The position numbers and the translations under genes were made by a program. The notes beneath the pieces were generated by a model that searched no databases, was not told where the DNA came from, and worked only from the letters and a program-made list of their open reading frames with translations. From Anaerolineae bacterium (GTDB lineage: Bacteria > Chloroflexota > Anaerolineae > Anaerolineales > Anaerolineaceae), in NCBI GenBank assembly GCA_013314735.1, contig JABUFD010000006.1:62001-126000 (forward strand): a DNA stretch of 64,000 nucleotides, in the 5' to 3' direction. Shown in pieces: positions 30,140 through 37,680 of this stretch (its first letter is position 1; the number at the start of each line of letters is the position of its first letter).

Positions 30140-31757
30140 TGTTAATGAAAAATCGTTTCAAATTCCTTTTTGTCAGATGCTTATTGGAGAAGGTTACCAA
30201 GTTATTCACCTAAGTCGGCATGGTTCATTTGAAGAAGGGAAAGATGTTTTAGCCATTGCTCCTGATGGTATACCTTGTGCGTTTCAGCTTAAAGGAGTAA
30301 AAGGAAAAAAAATTTCTCAAACAGAATGGTCAACGTATCATGATCAGATAATACGCTTAATAGAAACTCCCATTAAGCATCCTTCGATTGGTGAAACGCT
30401 AGACCGAAGGGTTTACTTTGTCACAAATGGCGAGTTGGATGAAGAGGTTCGGGTTGAAATAACAAACCAGAATCCTGATAGGGTACGAAGAAAACTGCCT
30501 GAACTGAAAACAATCTTAAAAGGAGAATTAACAACCAGGTTTAATAAGTTGCATACTAACTTATGGCCGATTGAACTTCAATCTGAAAGAGATCTACTGG
30601 AGCTGTATCTTGCGGACGGAACAGGTTATTTAGACAAAGCAAAATTTGCGGGATTGATGGAAAGTATAATATTGAGCATAGATGATCCTAAACAAGTTGA
30701 TGGCCAAAGGCTGCTTGCGAGCGCGGCGTTATTTGCTTCATTTGCGTTATATCCATTTAGTCAAGTAGAAAACTATATTGCTGTTATTGAAGGATGGACA
30801 ATTTTTATTGCATATATAACATCATTTATTGAGAAGTATCGATTGACTAAAAAATATTGGGGAGGAACAATTCAAATTGCTGAAGAGGCTATCGAGATTG
30901 CATTAATAAATTTGTGGGAAGAGGTTAAAAACCTTGAGTATATAGTTGCAGGGGATGCATTAGCCGATCAACCGTTTTATAAAGGGCGATTAACTTGGAT
31001 TACCGGTTACATTTCCTCTCTTGTTCTTTGGCAAAACGGGAATATATCTAATGTTGCTCCTCCAGAAGATTTTTCTGATTTTCTGTTAAAAAATTTAAAT
31101 GAGTTGCATCTTTGGGGAGAAGCCGCAATTCCTCAGTTTCTTTCAATTGTGTGGGCCTTAAGAAATATCGATCATCAATATCTTTCAGATCGGTTGTTAT
31201 ATTCCATTTATCAAGGCACTCTTGCCAAAACTATATCTAGCGAAGGTCTTCCGGATCCATATCATAATCTAGGTGAAGTTACATTGGCTTTTTCAAATCT
31301 TTCTGATTTATTGGTCAAGGAAAATTTTTCAGGAAGGTCATATTATTTGGATTCACTGATTCAGTTACTTGCGAGATATGAATATCGTGGAGTGTTGGCA
31401 GAAGACTGGAAGAAAATAACTTCTGTTCAATTTTCGGAATTTGAACCAGAAAACTCTTGGCAATTTTGCTTCTGGCATTGTGAGGATGGTGTTCTTCATG
31501 TAACTCTGCCAAAAAAACCTCAAAGTTGGCAAAATCTTTTCGATCATTCCATGGAAGTTCAGGTTCATAAAATCCCCTCTTATTTTGTGTCTAATCCTGT
31601 ACTTTTATTAATCTTTCTTATGGTATTTCCTCATAGGATTCGTCCAGACGTGATCAAATTCCTGGATGAGGCTTTTGTTAAAAATTCGTTGATGGTGAAA
31701 AATTGTTACAAATCAGAAAAAGGTACCAGAACAAACCAGATGGAGACAATTCAATGA
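30105..31757 (+). CDS. Mrr-like PD-(D/E)xK domain protein, A+T-rich islet protein B
   Basis: A 550-residue protein from a GTG start at 30105, with GAAAGAAGA upstream. The first 70 residues look like a restriction-endonuclease fold of the Mrr type: helix FQIPFCQMLIGEGYQVIHLSR, then EEGKD (Asp47) and the strand CAFQLKG (Gln61, Lys63), which together give the D...QxK active-site pattern. The remaining 480 residues are mostly helical, with hydrophobic stretches (LLASAALFASFALYPF, NPVLLLIFLMVF), and show no known family. It overlaps islet protein A by 35 bp, so the two are one unit. DNA cleavage or defence is a plausible inference, not shown. Its stop overlaps the PPOX gene start as ATGA. Confidence 0.72.
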   Translation: MIERIVENWLTNVNEKSFQIPFCQMLIGEGYQVIHLSRHGSFEEGKDVLAIAPDGIPCAFQLKGVKGKKISQTEWSTYHDQIIRLIETPIKHPSIGETLDRRVYFVTNGELDEEVRVEITNQNPDRVRRKLPELKTILKGELTTRFNKLHTNLWPIELQSERDLLELYLADGTGYLDKAKFAGLMESIILSIDDPKQVDGQRLLASAALFASFALYPFSQVENYIAVIEGWTIFIAYITSFIEKYRLTKKYWGGTIQIAEEAIEIALINLWEEVKNLEYIVAGDALADQPFYKGRLTWITGYISSLVLWQNGNISNVAPPEDFSDFLLKNLNELHLWGEAAIPQFLSIVWALRNIDHQYLSDRLLYSIYQGTLAKTISSEGLPDPYHNLGEVTLAFSNLSDLLVKENFSGRSYYLDSLIQLLARYEYRGVLAEDWKKITSVQFSEFEPENSWQFCFWHCEDGVLHVTLPKKPQSWQNLFDHSMEVQVHKIPSYFVSNPVLLLIFLMVFPHRIRPDVIKFLDEAFVKNSLMVKNCYKSEKGTRTNQMETIQ

Positions 31758-32275
31758 CCGATCGCAATCCAATTGACACCAGGAATCTTGATATCTACGG
31801 CAATCCCCCGCTGCCGTGGAGCCGGCCGCGTGACTTGTTGGCGGCGGCAATCTTCTTTGGCAGGCCGGCGTTCCTCGGCACCGTACGGCCGGATGGCCGC
31901 CCCCATGCTGCTGCCATCGCGCCCTTGTGGCTGGCGGGGGAGATCTATTTCACCAGCGGCCCGGGGACGCGCAAGGCGCGCGACCTGGCGCACAACCCGG
32001 CCTGTACGCTCTCCGCCAGCCTGGCCACGATCGACCTGGTGCTGGAAGGCGAGGCGCTGCGGGTGACCGATGCGCCGACGCTGGAACGGCTGGCGGCACG
32101 CTGCCGGGAAGGCGGCTGGCCGGTGCAGGTGGCGGGAGATGGTTTTACCGGCCCGTACAGCGCACCGAGCGCCGGGCCGCCGCCATGGCACCTCTATCGC
32201 TTCCGCTTTCACACTGCCATCGGCAATGCCACGGCTGAACCGAACGGGGCAACCCTGTGGCGTTTTGAATGCTAG
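31754..32275 (+). CDS. Pyridoxamine 5'-phosphate oxidase-related (PPOX) flavoprotein
   Basis: A 173-residue split-barrel flavin- or F420-binding protein. Residues 30-90 (AAIFFGRPAFLGTVRPDGRPHAAAIAPLWLAGEIYFTSGPGTRKARDLAHNPACTLSAS) are the typical PPOX core with cofactor-contacting positions at TVRPDGRPH and TGPGTRKA-like loops. The substrate is not determinable; relatives include F420-dependent reductases and heme-degrading enzymes. The ATG at 31754 has GGAG eight bases upstream and overlaps the stop of the A+T-rich islet gene (ATGA). The gene itself is G+C-rich, so the islet probably inserted directly upstream of a resident gene. Confidence 0.85.
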   Translation: MTDRNPIDTRNLDIYGNPPLPWSRPRDLLAAAIFFGRPAFLGTVRPDGRPHAAAIAPLWLAGEIYFTSGPGTRKARDLAHNPACTLSASLATIDLVLEGEALRVTDAPTLERLAARCREGGWPVQVAGDGFTGPYSAPSAGPPPWHLYRFRFHTAIGNATAEPNGATLWRFEC

Positions 32276-32312
32276 GTGAGGGCGGGAAGCTCCCTCATTT
32301 TCACCAGCAACC

Positions 32313-33911
32313 CTACCCGTCAATCTCCGGCAAAGCCTTGCGCCACGCCGCATCCGCGGTCGCCAGTTCATAACTGCGCCCGATGCGCAGCAGGTTGGCT
32401 TCGCTGAAATCCGGCCCCAGCAGCTGGATGCCGATTGGCAGGCCGTCCTGGTCGATGCCGCCGGGGAGGGAGATGCCCGGTACGCCGGCATGGTTGGCGG
32501 GCACGGTCAGCTGGTCGGCGTACTGCATCAGGACGGAATCGCCGTAGACATCGCCGATCTTGAAGGCGGTGGTGGGGGTGGTGGGGGTGAGGAGGGCATC
32601 CACGCGGTACTTGCCATGAGGGTCAAAGGCGGCTTCATAATCGCGCCGGATGAGGGTGCGCACCTGCAGCGCGCGCTGGTAATACTGCTCGCTGTACTGC
32701 GCGGCGCTGACATACATGCCCATTAAAATTCGCAGCTTGGGCTGCAGGCCGAAGCCCTCGTTGCGCGTGCGCTTGTATTGGTCGCGCAGGTCCATCATTT
32801 TGTCGCCGGTGCGGTAGCCGTACTTGACGCCGTCGAAGCGGTGCAGGTTGCTGGCGGCTTCGACGCGCGAAATGACAAAATAGGCCGGGATGCCGTAGCG
32901 GCTGTTGGGCATGGGCACATCTTCGACGATTTCCGCGCCCAGCGCGCGCAGCACTTCGGCGGCTTTGCGCACGGCGGCTTCAATTTCCGCCGGGAGTGCC
33001 TGATCCTGGTAGCTGCCATCGGCAGCGCCATCGGCAGCGGGGAAGGAAATGCGGAAATAATCGGGGGACAGCCCGATGCGCATGCCCTTGATGTCTTTTT
33101 CGATCTCCGCCAGGTAATCGGGCACATCAACGCGGGCGGTGGTGCTGTCGCGGGGGTCGGCGCCGGCCATCGCCTGCAGCATCAGGGCGGCATCGCGGGT
33201 ATCGCGCGCGATCGGCCCCGGGCAATCGAGCGAGGAGCCGAAGGCGATCAGCCCGTAGCGCGAGACGCGCCCATAGGTGGGTTTCATACCCACCACGCCG
33301 CAGAAGGCGGCTGGCTGGCGGATGGAACCGGCGGTATCGGTACCCAGGGAAAGCGGGGCTTCCTGTGCGGCAACCGAAGCGGTGCTGCCGCCGGAGGAAC
33401 CGCCGGGAACGCGGTCCAGCTTCCACGGGTTGCGCGGCGAGGGCTGGAAGGCGGAGGATTCGTTGGAGGAGCCGTAGGTAAATTCGTCGAGGTTGACCTT
33501 GCCCAGCATCACGGCCCCGGCGCTTTCCAGGCGTGCCACGGGGGTGGCAGTGTAGGGGGCGGTGAAATTGGCGAGGATTTTGGAGGCGGCGGTGGAGGGG
33601 GTGCCTTTGACGCAGAAGATGTCCTTGACGGTGAAGGGTATCCCCGCCAGGGGGCCGGGGTCTTCGCCGGCGGCAAGCTGTTTATCAATCTGCTGTGCCT
33701 GCTGGCGCGCGCGTTCGGCGGTGAGGGTGATGAAGGCATGTACCTTGTTTTGATCGGCCTCGCTCAGGTCGCCGTAGCCGATCTGCCCGGGGACGCCGTC
33801 AACGGCTTCAATCCGTGCCAGGGCGGCTTCGGTGATCTCCAGGGCGGAGGTTTCCTTGTTGCGCAGCATCTGCGCCAGTTCATAGGCGGAGCGTTGGTGG
33901 AGGTGGGTCAT
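32313..33911 (-). CDS. gatA: Glutamyl-tRNA(Gln)/aspartyl-tRNA(Asn) amidotransferase subunit A
   Basis: GatA supplies ammonia from glutamine for conversion of misacylated Glu-tRNA(Gln) or Asp-tRNA(Asn). The 532-residue protein contains the amidase signature: catalytic Lys96 (TVKDIF), the GGSSGGS loop with Ser172, and nucleophile Ser196 in GTDTAGSIRQPA. It is about 40 residues longer than common GatA proteins, with insertions near residues 38-55 and around the ISFPAADGAADGSYQDQ segment. The ATG at 33911 overlaps the gatC stop (ATGA), so translation is coupled. No gatB is present nearby, which is common. The Ser-Ser-Lys triad is intact. Confidence 0.96.
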   Translation of the reverse strand: MTHLHQRSAYELAQMLRNKETSALEITEAALARIEAVDGVPGQIGYGDLSEADQNKVHAFITLTAERARQQAQQIDKQLAAGEDPGPLAGIPFTVKDIFCVKGTPSTAASKILANFTAPYTATPVARLESAGAVMLGKVNLDEFTYGSSNESSAFQPSPRNPWKLDRVPGGSSGGSTASVAAQEAPLSLGTDTAGSIRQPAAFCGVVGMKPTYGRVSRYGLIAFGSSLDCPGPIARDTRDAALMLQAMAGADPRDSTTARVDVPDYLAEIEKDIKGMRIGLSPDYFRISFPAADGAADGSYQDQALPAEIEAAVRKAAEVLRALGAEIVEDVPMPNSRYGIPAYFVISRVEAASNLHRFDGVKYGYRTGDKMMDLRDQYKRTRNEGFGLQPKLRILMGMYVSAAQYSEQYYQRALQVRTLIRRDYEAAFDPHGKYRVDALLTPTTPTTAFKIGDVYGDSVLMQYADQLTVPANHAGVPGISLPGGIDQDGLPIGIQLLGPDFSEANLLRIGRSYELATADAAWRKALPEIDG

Positions 33912-34246
33912 TGTTCGTCTCCTTTGCCCTGGATGCGGGTGTGGGGGATATCGGGTACCACGAAGTAGCGCCCTTCGGTTTGCGGTGCCTGTGCCAGGAT
34001 GCCGTCGGGGTCGTCGTAGGGCTGCCATTCATCGGAACGGGGTTGGGCGCTGCGCGAAAGCGGGTAGTCGATGCCATGCAGTGAGGCTTCGGTGCCTTCG
34101 GGAATGGGGATGGCAGCCAGTTCGGCAATCGATGCCAGCTGGGCGTTGAGTTCACGCCGCAGGTATTCGGCCTGGATTTCATCCAGTTCCAGCGCGGCCA
34201 GTTCCACCAGGTGGTCAAAGGTTTCACGATCAAGGGTTTCTGCCAT
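33908..34246 (-). CDS. gatC: Glutamyl-tRNA(Gln)/aspartyl-tRNA(Asn) amidotransferase subunit C
   Basis: GatC is the small belt-like subunit that stabilises GatA and the GatAB complex. The 112-residue protein begins MAETLDRETFDHLVELAALELDE, the standard GatC opening helix, and continues with LRRELNAQLASIAELAAIPIPEGTEA and a PLSRSAQPRSDEWQPYDD region that matches the loop contacting GatA. The ATG at 34246 has GGAGG seven bases upstream. The stop overlaps the gatA start. Downstream (reverse-strand sense) is gatA; upstream is a repeat-bearing intergenic region. Confidence 0.95.
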   Translation of the reverse strand: MAETLDRETFDHLVELAALELDEIQAEYLRRELNAQLASIAELAAIPIPEGTEASLHGIDYPLSRSAQPRSDEWQPYDDPDGILAQAPQTEGRYFVVPDIPHTRIQGKGDEQ

Positions 34247-34310
34247 GGTGCCTCCACTCCGTTGCAAACGGATGTTTGTTTTCACGCCAATTGTACCATC
34301 GAAGCAGCAT

Positions 34311-34430
34311 TCTCCCACCAGCGGACAAAGTGGTCATTTTGCGAACTCCCCTCGACAGTAATTCGGCGGACTCTCCCTTTGCAGACTATATGGGTATGTT
34401 GCGATCTCCCCTCGACAAGCTCGGGAGCGT
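34311..34430. repeat. Imperfect ~60-bp tandem duplication with CCTCGACA elements
   Basis: TTGCGAACTCCCCTCGACA (34339-34357) recurs as TTGCGATCTCCCCTCGACA (34399-34417), 18 of 19 bases identical at a 60-bp distance. TCTCCC at 34311 is matched at 34372. The second copy continues into AAGCTCGGGAG, which can fold back on CTCCC as a small hairpin. It sits between divergent gatC and the CpXC gene. Confidence 0.65.
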
Positions 34431-34571
34431 TGAGATGAGGAGCGTGATTAATGGGGAAGCTACATTTCGCACAATCGCGCACATATTTCTTATACACTTC
34501 CAATACTCCGCTGCGCGGAATCAGGGTAAAATCAAAAAGATTGCAATCTGTTATTGAAAAGAGAAAAGCGC

Positions 34572-35930
34572 ATGCCTCAAACACAACTCCCCTGCCCTCA
34601 ATGCGGACGCCCGGTGGTGGCGGACGTGACCCAATTATTCGATGTCGGTGCCGACCCCGGCCTGAAGAACCTGTTCCTGAGCGGGCAGGCCAACCTGGCC
34701 GCCTGCCAGAACTGCGGCTACCAGGGCCCGGTCAACCTGCCGATTGTGTACCATGACCCGGCAAAAGAACTGCTGTTGACCTACTTCCCGCCCGAACTGC
34801 ACATCCCGATGAATCAGCAGGAACAGGTAATCGGACCCCTGATCCGCAAGGTGGTGGATAATCTCCCCCCCGAAAAGCGCAAGGGCTACCTGTTTAAGCC
34901 GCAGACCATGCTCACTTTCCAGCGCATGCTGGAGGTGGTGCTGGAAGCGGACGGGATCACCCCGGAAATGATGAAACGCCAGCAGGAGCGCCTGCAATTG
35001 CTGCAGCGCCTGATCCCGATGGATGAATCCAGCCGCAAGCACGTGGTGGCGCAGGATGCCGCGCTGATTGACGAGGAGTTTTTCCAGATGATCAACAGCG
35101 TGCTGCAGATCACCGCTTCACAAGGCGACCAGAACGGTGCCAAAATGCTGGCGGAATTGCAACAGTTCCTGTTTGCCAACACCGAAAAAGGCAAGGAACT
35201 CAAAGCCCAGGTGGATGAAGCCCAGGCGGCGATCAAGTCGCTGCAGGAAGCCAGCCGCGGCGGCGGGCTGACCCAGGAAAAATTACTCGACCTGGTGGTT
35301 GCTGCCCCAACCCAGGTGCGCCTGATGACGCTGGTCAATTATGCCTTCCAGGGGCTGGATTACACCTTCTTCGCCCTGTTGAAGCAGCGCATTGAAGCCG
35401 CCAGCGGCGAGGAAAAGCAGCGCCTGACCGGCCTGCGCGACCGCCTGCTGGAAATGCGCCAGCAGATCGAAAAGGAAGTGGCTGAGCAAACCCAGGCGAT
35501 GCGTGACATCATCAACGAGATCATCGAAAGCGATCCGATGGAAGAAGCCGTGGGCAAATACGCCCAGGCGATCAACCAGACCTTCGTGGATGTATTGCAG
35601 GATGAGATCGAGCGCGCCCACCAGGCGATCAATCTCGACCGTTCGGAAAAATTGCAGCATCTGATGGACATCATCACTGAAGCGACCCAGGCGCCGCCGG
35701 AAATCCAGCTGGCGCAGGAACTGCTTTCAGCAGACAGCGACGAGGAGCTGGAGGCGATGCTGGCGGACCACGATGACCAGGTCAATTCGGAACTGGCGCA
35801 GGCATTGGGGATGCTGGTGCAGCAGGTGGGTGAGCGTGATGACATTGACCAGGACACCAAAGACCGCCTGCAGAATGTGTACAACAAGGTGCTGCGCATC
35901 AGCATGAAAAAGAATCTCAGCAAAAATTGA
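34572..35930 (+). CDS. CpXC-domain protein
   Basis: A 452-residue protein with an N-terminal CpXC zinc-binding domain: CPQCGRP near residue 8 and CQNCGYQGPVNLPIVYHDPAKELLLTYFP near residues 46-74. The rest is soluble, acidic and strongly helical. Several long coiled-coil-prone segments are rich in Glu, Gln and Leu (ELKAQVDEAQAAIKSLQEAS, RLLEMRQQIEKEVAEQTQA). The CpXC family is widespread in Chloroflexota, Firmicutes and others, with no established function. The ATG at 34572 is preferred over an in-frame TTG 18 bp upstream. A bidirectional terminator follows the stop. Confidence 0.82.
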   Translation: MPQTQLPCPQCGRPVVADVTQLFDVGADPGLKNLFLSGQANLAACQNCGYQGPVNLPIVYHDPAKELLLTYFPPELHIPMNQQEQVIGPLIRKVVDNLPPEKRKGYLFKPQTMLTFQRMLEVVLEADGITPEMMKRQQERLQLLQRLIPMDESSRKHVVAQDAALIDEEFFQMINSVLQITASQGDQNGAKMLAELQQFLFANTEKGKELKAQVDEAQAAIKSLQEASRGGGLTQEKLLDLVVAAPTQVRLMTLVNYAFQGLDYTFFALLKQRIEAASGEEKQRLTGLRDRLLEMRQQIEKEVAEQTQAMRDIINEIIESDPMEEAVGKYAQAINQTFVDVLQDEIERAHQAINLDRSEKLQHLMDIITEATQAPPEIQLAQELLSADSDEELEAMLADHDDQVNSELAQALGMLVQQVGERDDIDQDTKDRLQNVYNKVLRISMKKNLSKN

Positions 35931-35948
35931 GAGATGCGTCAGTGAAAT

Positions 35949-35990
35949 AAAAAAAACAGCCGCCAGCACAAGCCGGCGGCTGTTTCGTTG
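35949..35990. terminator. Bidirectional terminator between convergent genes
   Basis: AACAGCCGCC (35955-35964) pairs with GGCGGCTGTT (35975-35984). A-rich sequence precedes the stem and TTTCGTTG follows it, so it can serve both the CpXC gene (forward) and the membrane-protein gene (reverse). Confidence 0.75.
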
Positions 35991-35999
35991 TTGCCACGA

Positions 36000-36884
36000 T
36001 CAGTGTAAATTATCTTTGAAGAACACGGTGCGCACGAAGGTATCCATCACGAAGGCTGCGCCGCCGCCAATCAGGGCGATCGGCAGGATCAGATTCCAGT
36101 TGAGGGTGAAATATGCCACGCCGGCCACGGCCAGGGCGGCAATGCCGATCACGGCCAGCGAGAGGGAAGCACCGCGGTGCCTGCCTTTGGAAAGGCCGAT
36201 GGCGGCGGCATGCACCAGCGCGCCCAGGCCGGGCAGTGCCACGAACACCGCCCACCAGTTGGCAGAGGGGATGAATTCGCGGATGGACAGCAGGCCGAGT
36301 TTTTCCGCCAGGAAGGTTGCACCCAGCAGCATCGCCGAGAGGCCCACCCACAGGTTCCACATCGTCCAGTGGCGTTCCGCCACGCCCTTCTTGCTGCCGC
36401 GGTCAATGAAGCCATTGAGGAAGATCGAAAGGCCGGGGGTGATCACCATCAAGGGCCACCAGGTGCGCCACGAGAGGTCCAGCAGCAGGATCAGGGCCAC
36501 GGTCAGCACCACCACCCCCGAACCGAAGCTGCTGCGTACGCCGTGGGTCAGGCGGCGCTTGCGCCAGAAGATTTCCCACGCGCCGCTGAAAAAGCCGAAG
36601 GCCGGCAGGAGGATGAACACCGCCCACCAGTTGAAACCGGTTTCGATCACACCGAACTCCCGCAGCAGGAAATACGCGCCGAGGGCGATCAGCAGGAAAC
36701 CCCATACAATCCCGCTGGTGGGGCGGCGGTAGGCTTTTTTGCCGGGCTGCTCTCGTTCCGCATCCGCCTCCACCCTGGGGGCGGGTTCGGCGGTGAACTG
36801 CGCGGGTGGCGCGCTTTCTTCCGGTGCCGGCTGTTCTTCCGGGATGGATTGATCCTGTTCAGGATCGAGCATTTGTTCAGACAT
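36000..36884 (-). CDS. Membrane protein with LiaI/LiaF-like repeats, function unknown
   Basis: A 294-residue protein. The first 70 residues are acidic and proline-rich (EEQPAPEESAPPAQFTAEPAP) and probably cytoplasmic. About eight hydrophobic segments follow, in repeated pairs (IVWGFLLIALGAYFLLREFGV, NWWAVFILLPAFGFFSGAWEIF, WWPLMVITPGLSIFLNGFI, NWWAVFVALPGLGALVHAAAI). The NWWAVFxxLPxxG unit occurs twice, showing internal duplication, and resembles LiaI/DUF5668-type modules. The ATG at 36884 has AAAGGAGAG upstream. It is convergent with the CpXC gene. An envelope-related role is inferred only from the domain type. Confidence 0.72.
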   Translation of the reverse strand: MSEQMLDPEQDQSIPEEQPAPEESAPPAQFTAEPAPRVEADAEREQPGKKAYRRPTSGIVWGFLLIALGAYFLLREFGVIETGFNWWAVFILLPAFGFFSGAWEIFWRKRRLTHGVRSSFGSGVVVLTVALILLLDLSWRTWWPLMVITPGLSIFLNGFIDRGSKKGVAERHWTMWNLWVGLSAMLLGATFLAEKLGLLSIREFIPSANWWAVFVALPGLGALVHAAAIGLSKGRHRGASLSLAVIGIAALAVAGVAYFTLNWNLILPIALIGGGAAFVMDTFVRTVFFKDNLH

Positions 36885-37080
36885 GATATCTCTCCTTTGG
36901 TTTTCTTTTCTTTCCTTATTAAATGCATTCGCCTTGAACACAATTTGATTCTATCAAATAACTACGCAGAGAAGCGCGGAAGGTTGCAGAAATCCATCCA
37001 TCGTGCTGTACGGGGGCAGGCTGGCGTTCGGCGGGCGGTTTGTTGATATAATCACATCATACCAACCAGGAGAAAAATAA

Positions 37081-37467
37081 ATGATACGAGAAAAAGGAAT
37101 CTTCCGGATGATGCTGGTGGCGAAGGACTACGCCGCTTCGATTGCCTTCTACCGCGACGCGCTGGGCCTGGCGGTGGACCATGACTGGTATTATGGCCCC
37201 AAAGACTGCGGCACGGTCTTTACCGCCGGGGCGGGGCTGGTGGAAATTCTCGGCGCGCTGCCGGGGATGGAATACGCCGTCCCGCAGGGCGCGTGGCTCG
37301 CGATGGAAGTGGATGATGTCGATGCCGCTTACCAGGCGTTGCTGCAAAAAAGCGTGAACATTCTCGAAGCGCCCACCACCTACCCGTGGGGCCACCGTAT
37401 CATGAAGCTGACCGACCCCGACGGCCTGCTGATCTGGCTGTTCAGCCCGGCAGCGAAGGCATCCTGA
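37081..37467 (+). CDS. VOC-superfamily (glyoxalase/bleomycin-resistance-like) protein
   Basis: A 128-residue protein with two beta-alpha-beta-beta-beta modules: FRMMLVAKDYAASIAFYRDALGLAVDHDWYYG for the first, and PQGAWLAMEVDDVDAAYQALLQKSVNI... HRIMKLTDPDGLLIWLFSP for the second. The conserved DPDG turn and closing strand are typical of the VOC fold. Possible metal ligands are not fully clear. Family members include glyoxalases, dioxygenases and drug-binding proteins; the substrate is unknown. CAGGAG precedes the ATG and a TATAAT lies about 30 bp upstream. It is separated by about 210 bp from the next gene. Confidence 0.85.
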   Translation: MIREKGIFRMMLVAKDYAASIAFYRDALGLAVDHDWYYGPKDCGTVFTAGAGLVEILGALPGMEYAVPQGAWLAMEVDDVDAAYQALLQKSVNILEAPTTYPWGHRIMKLTDPDGLLIWLFSPAAKAS

Positions 37468-37680
37468 TCTCTGCCGGGAGCACCGCACCGCGGTGAAAGC
37501 CAATCGAATGACCGCGAATGAAACCACATCCAGTGCTGGATGTGGCGCCTGGGAATGTCCAGGTTTTCCACGCCATTCCGTGTACTTTGCCCATCGTGCG
37601 CGATCTGGTAGAATAGGGGTACGGTATTGCGTCCTGCGAGATACCGCGAATTCTTATCGTTATCGGAGAAGAAGAACCGA

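Noticed and set aside
32778-33968. A 396-codon frame antisense to gatA
   Set aside because: It is a shadow of the clearly functional gatA, with no signature of its own.
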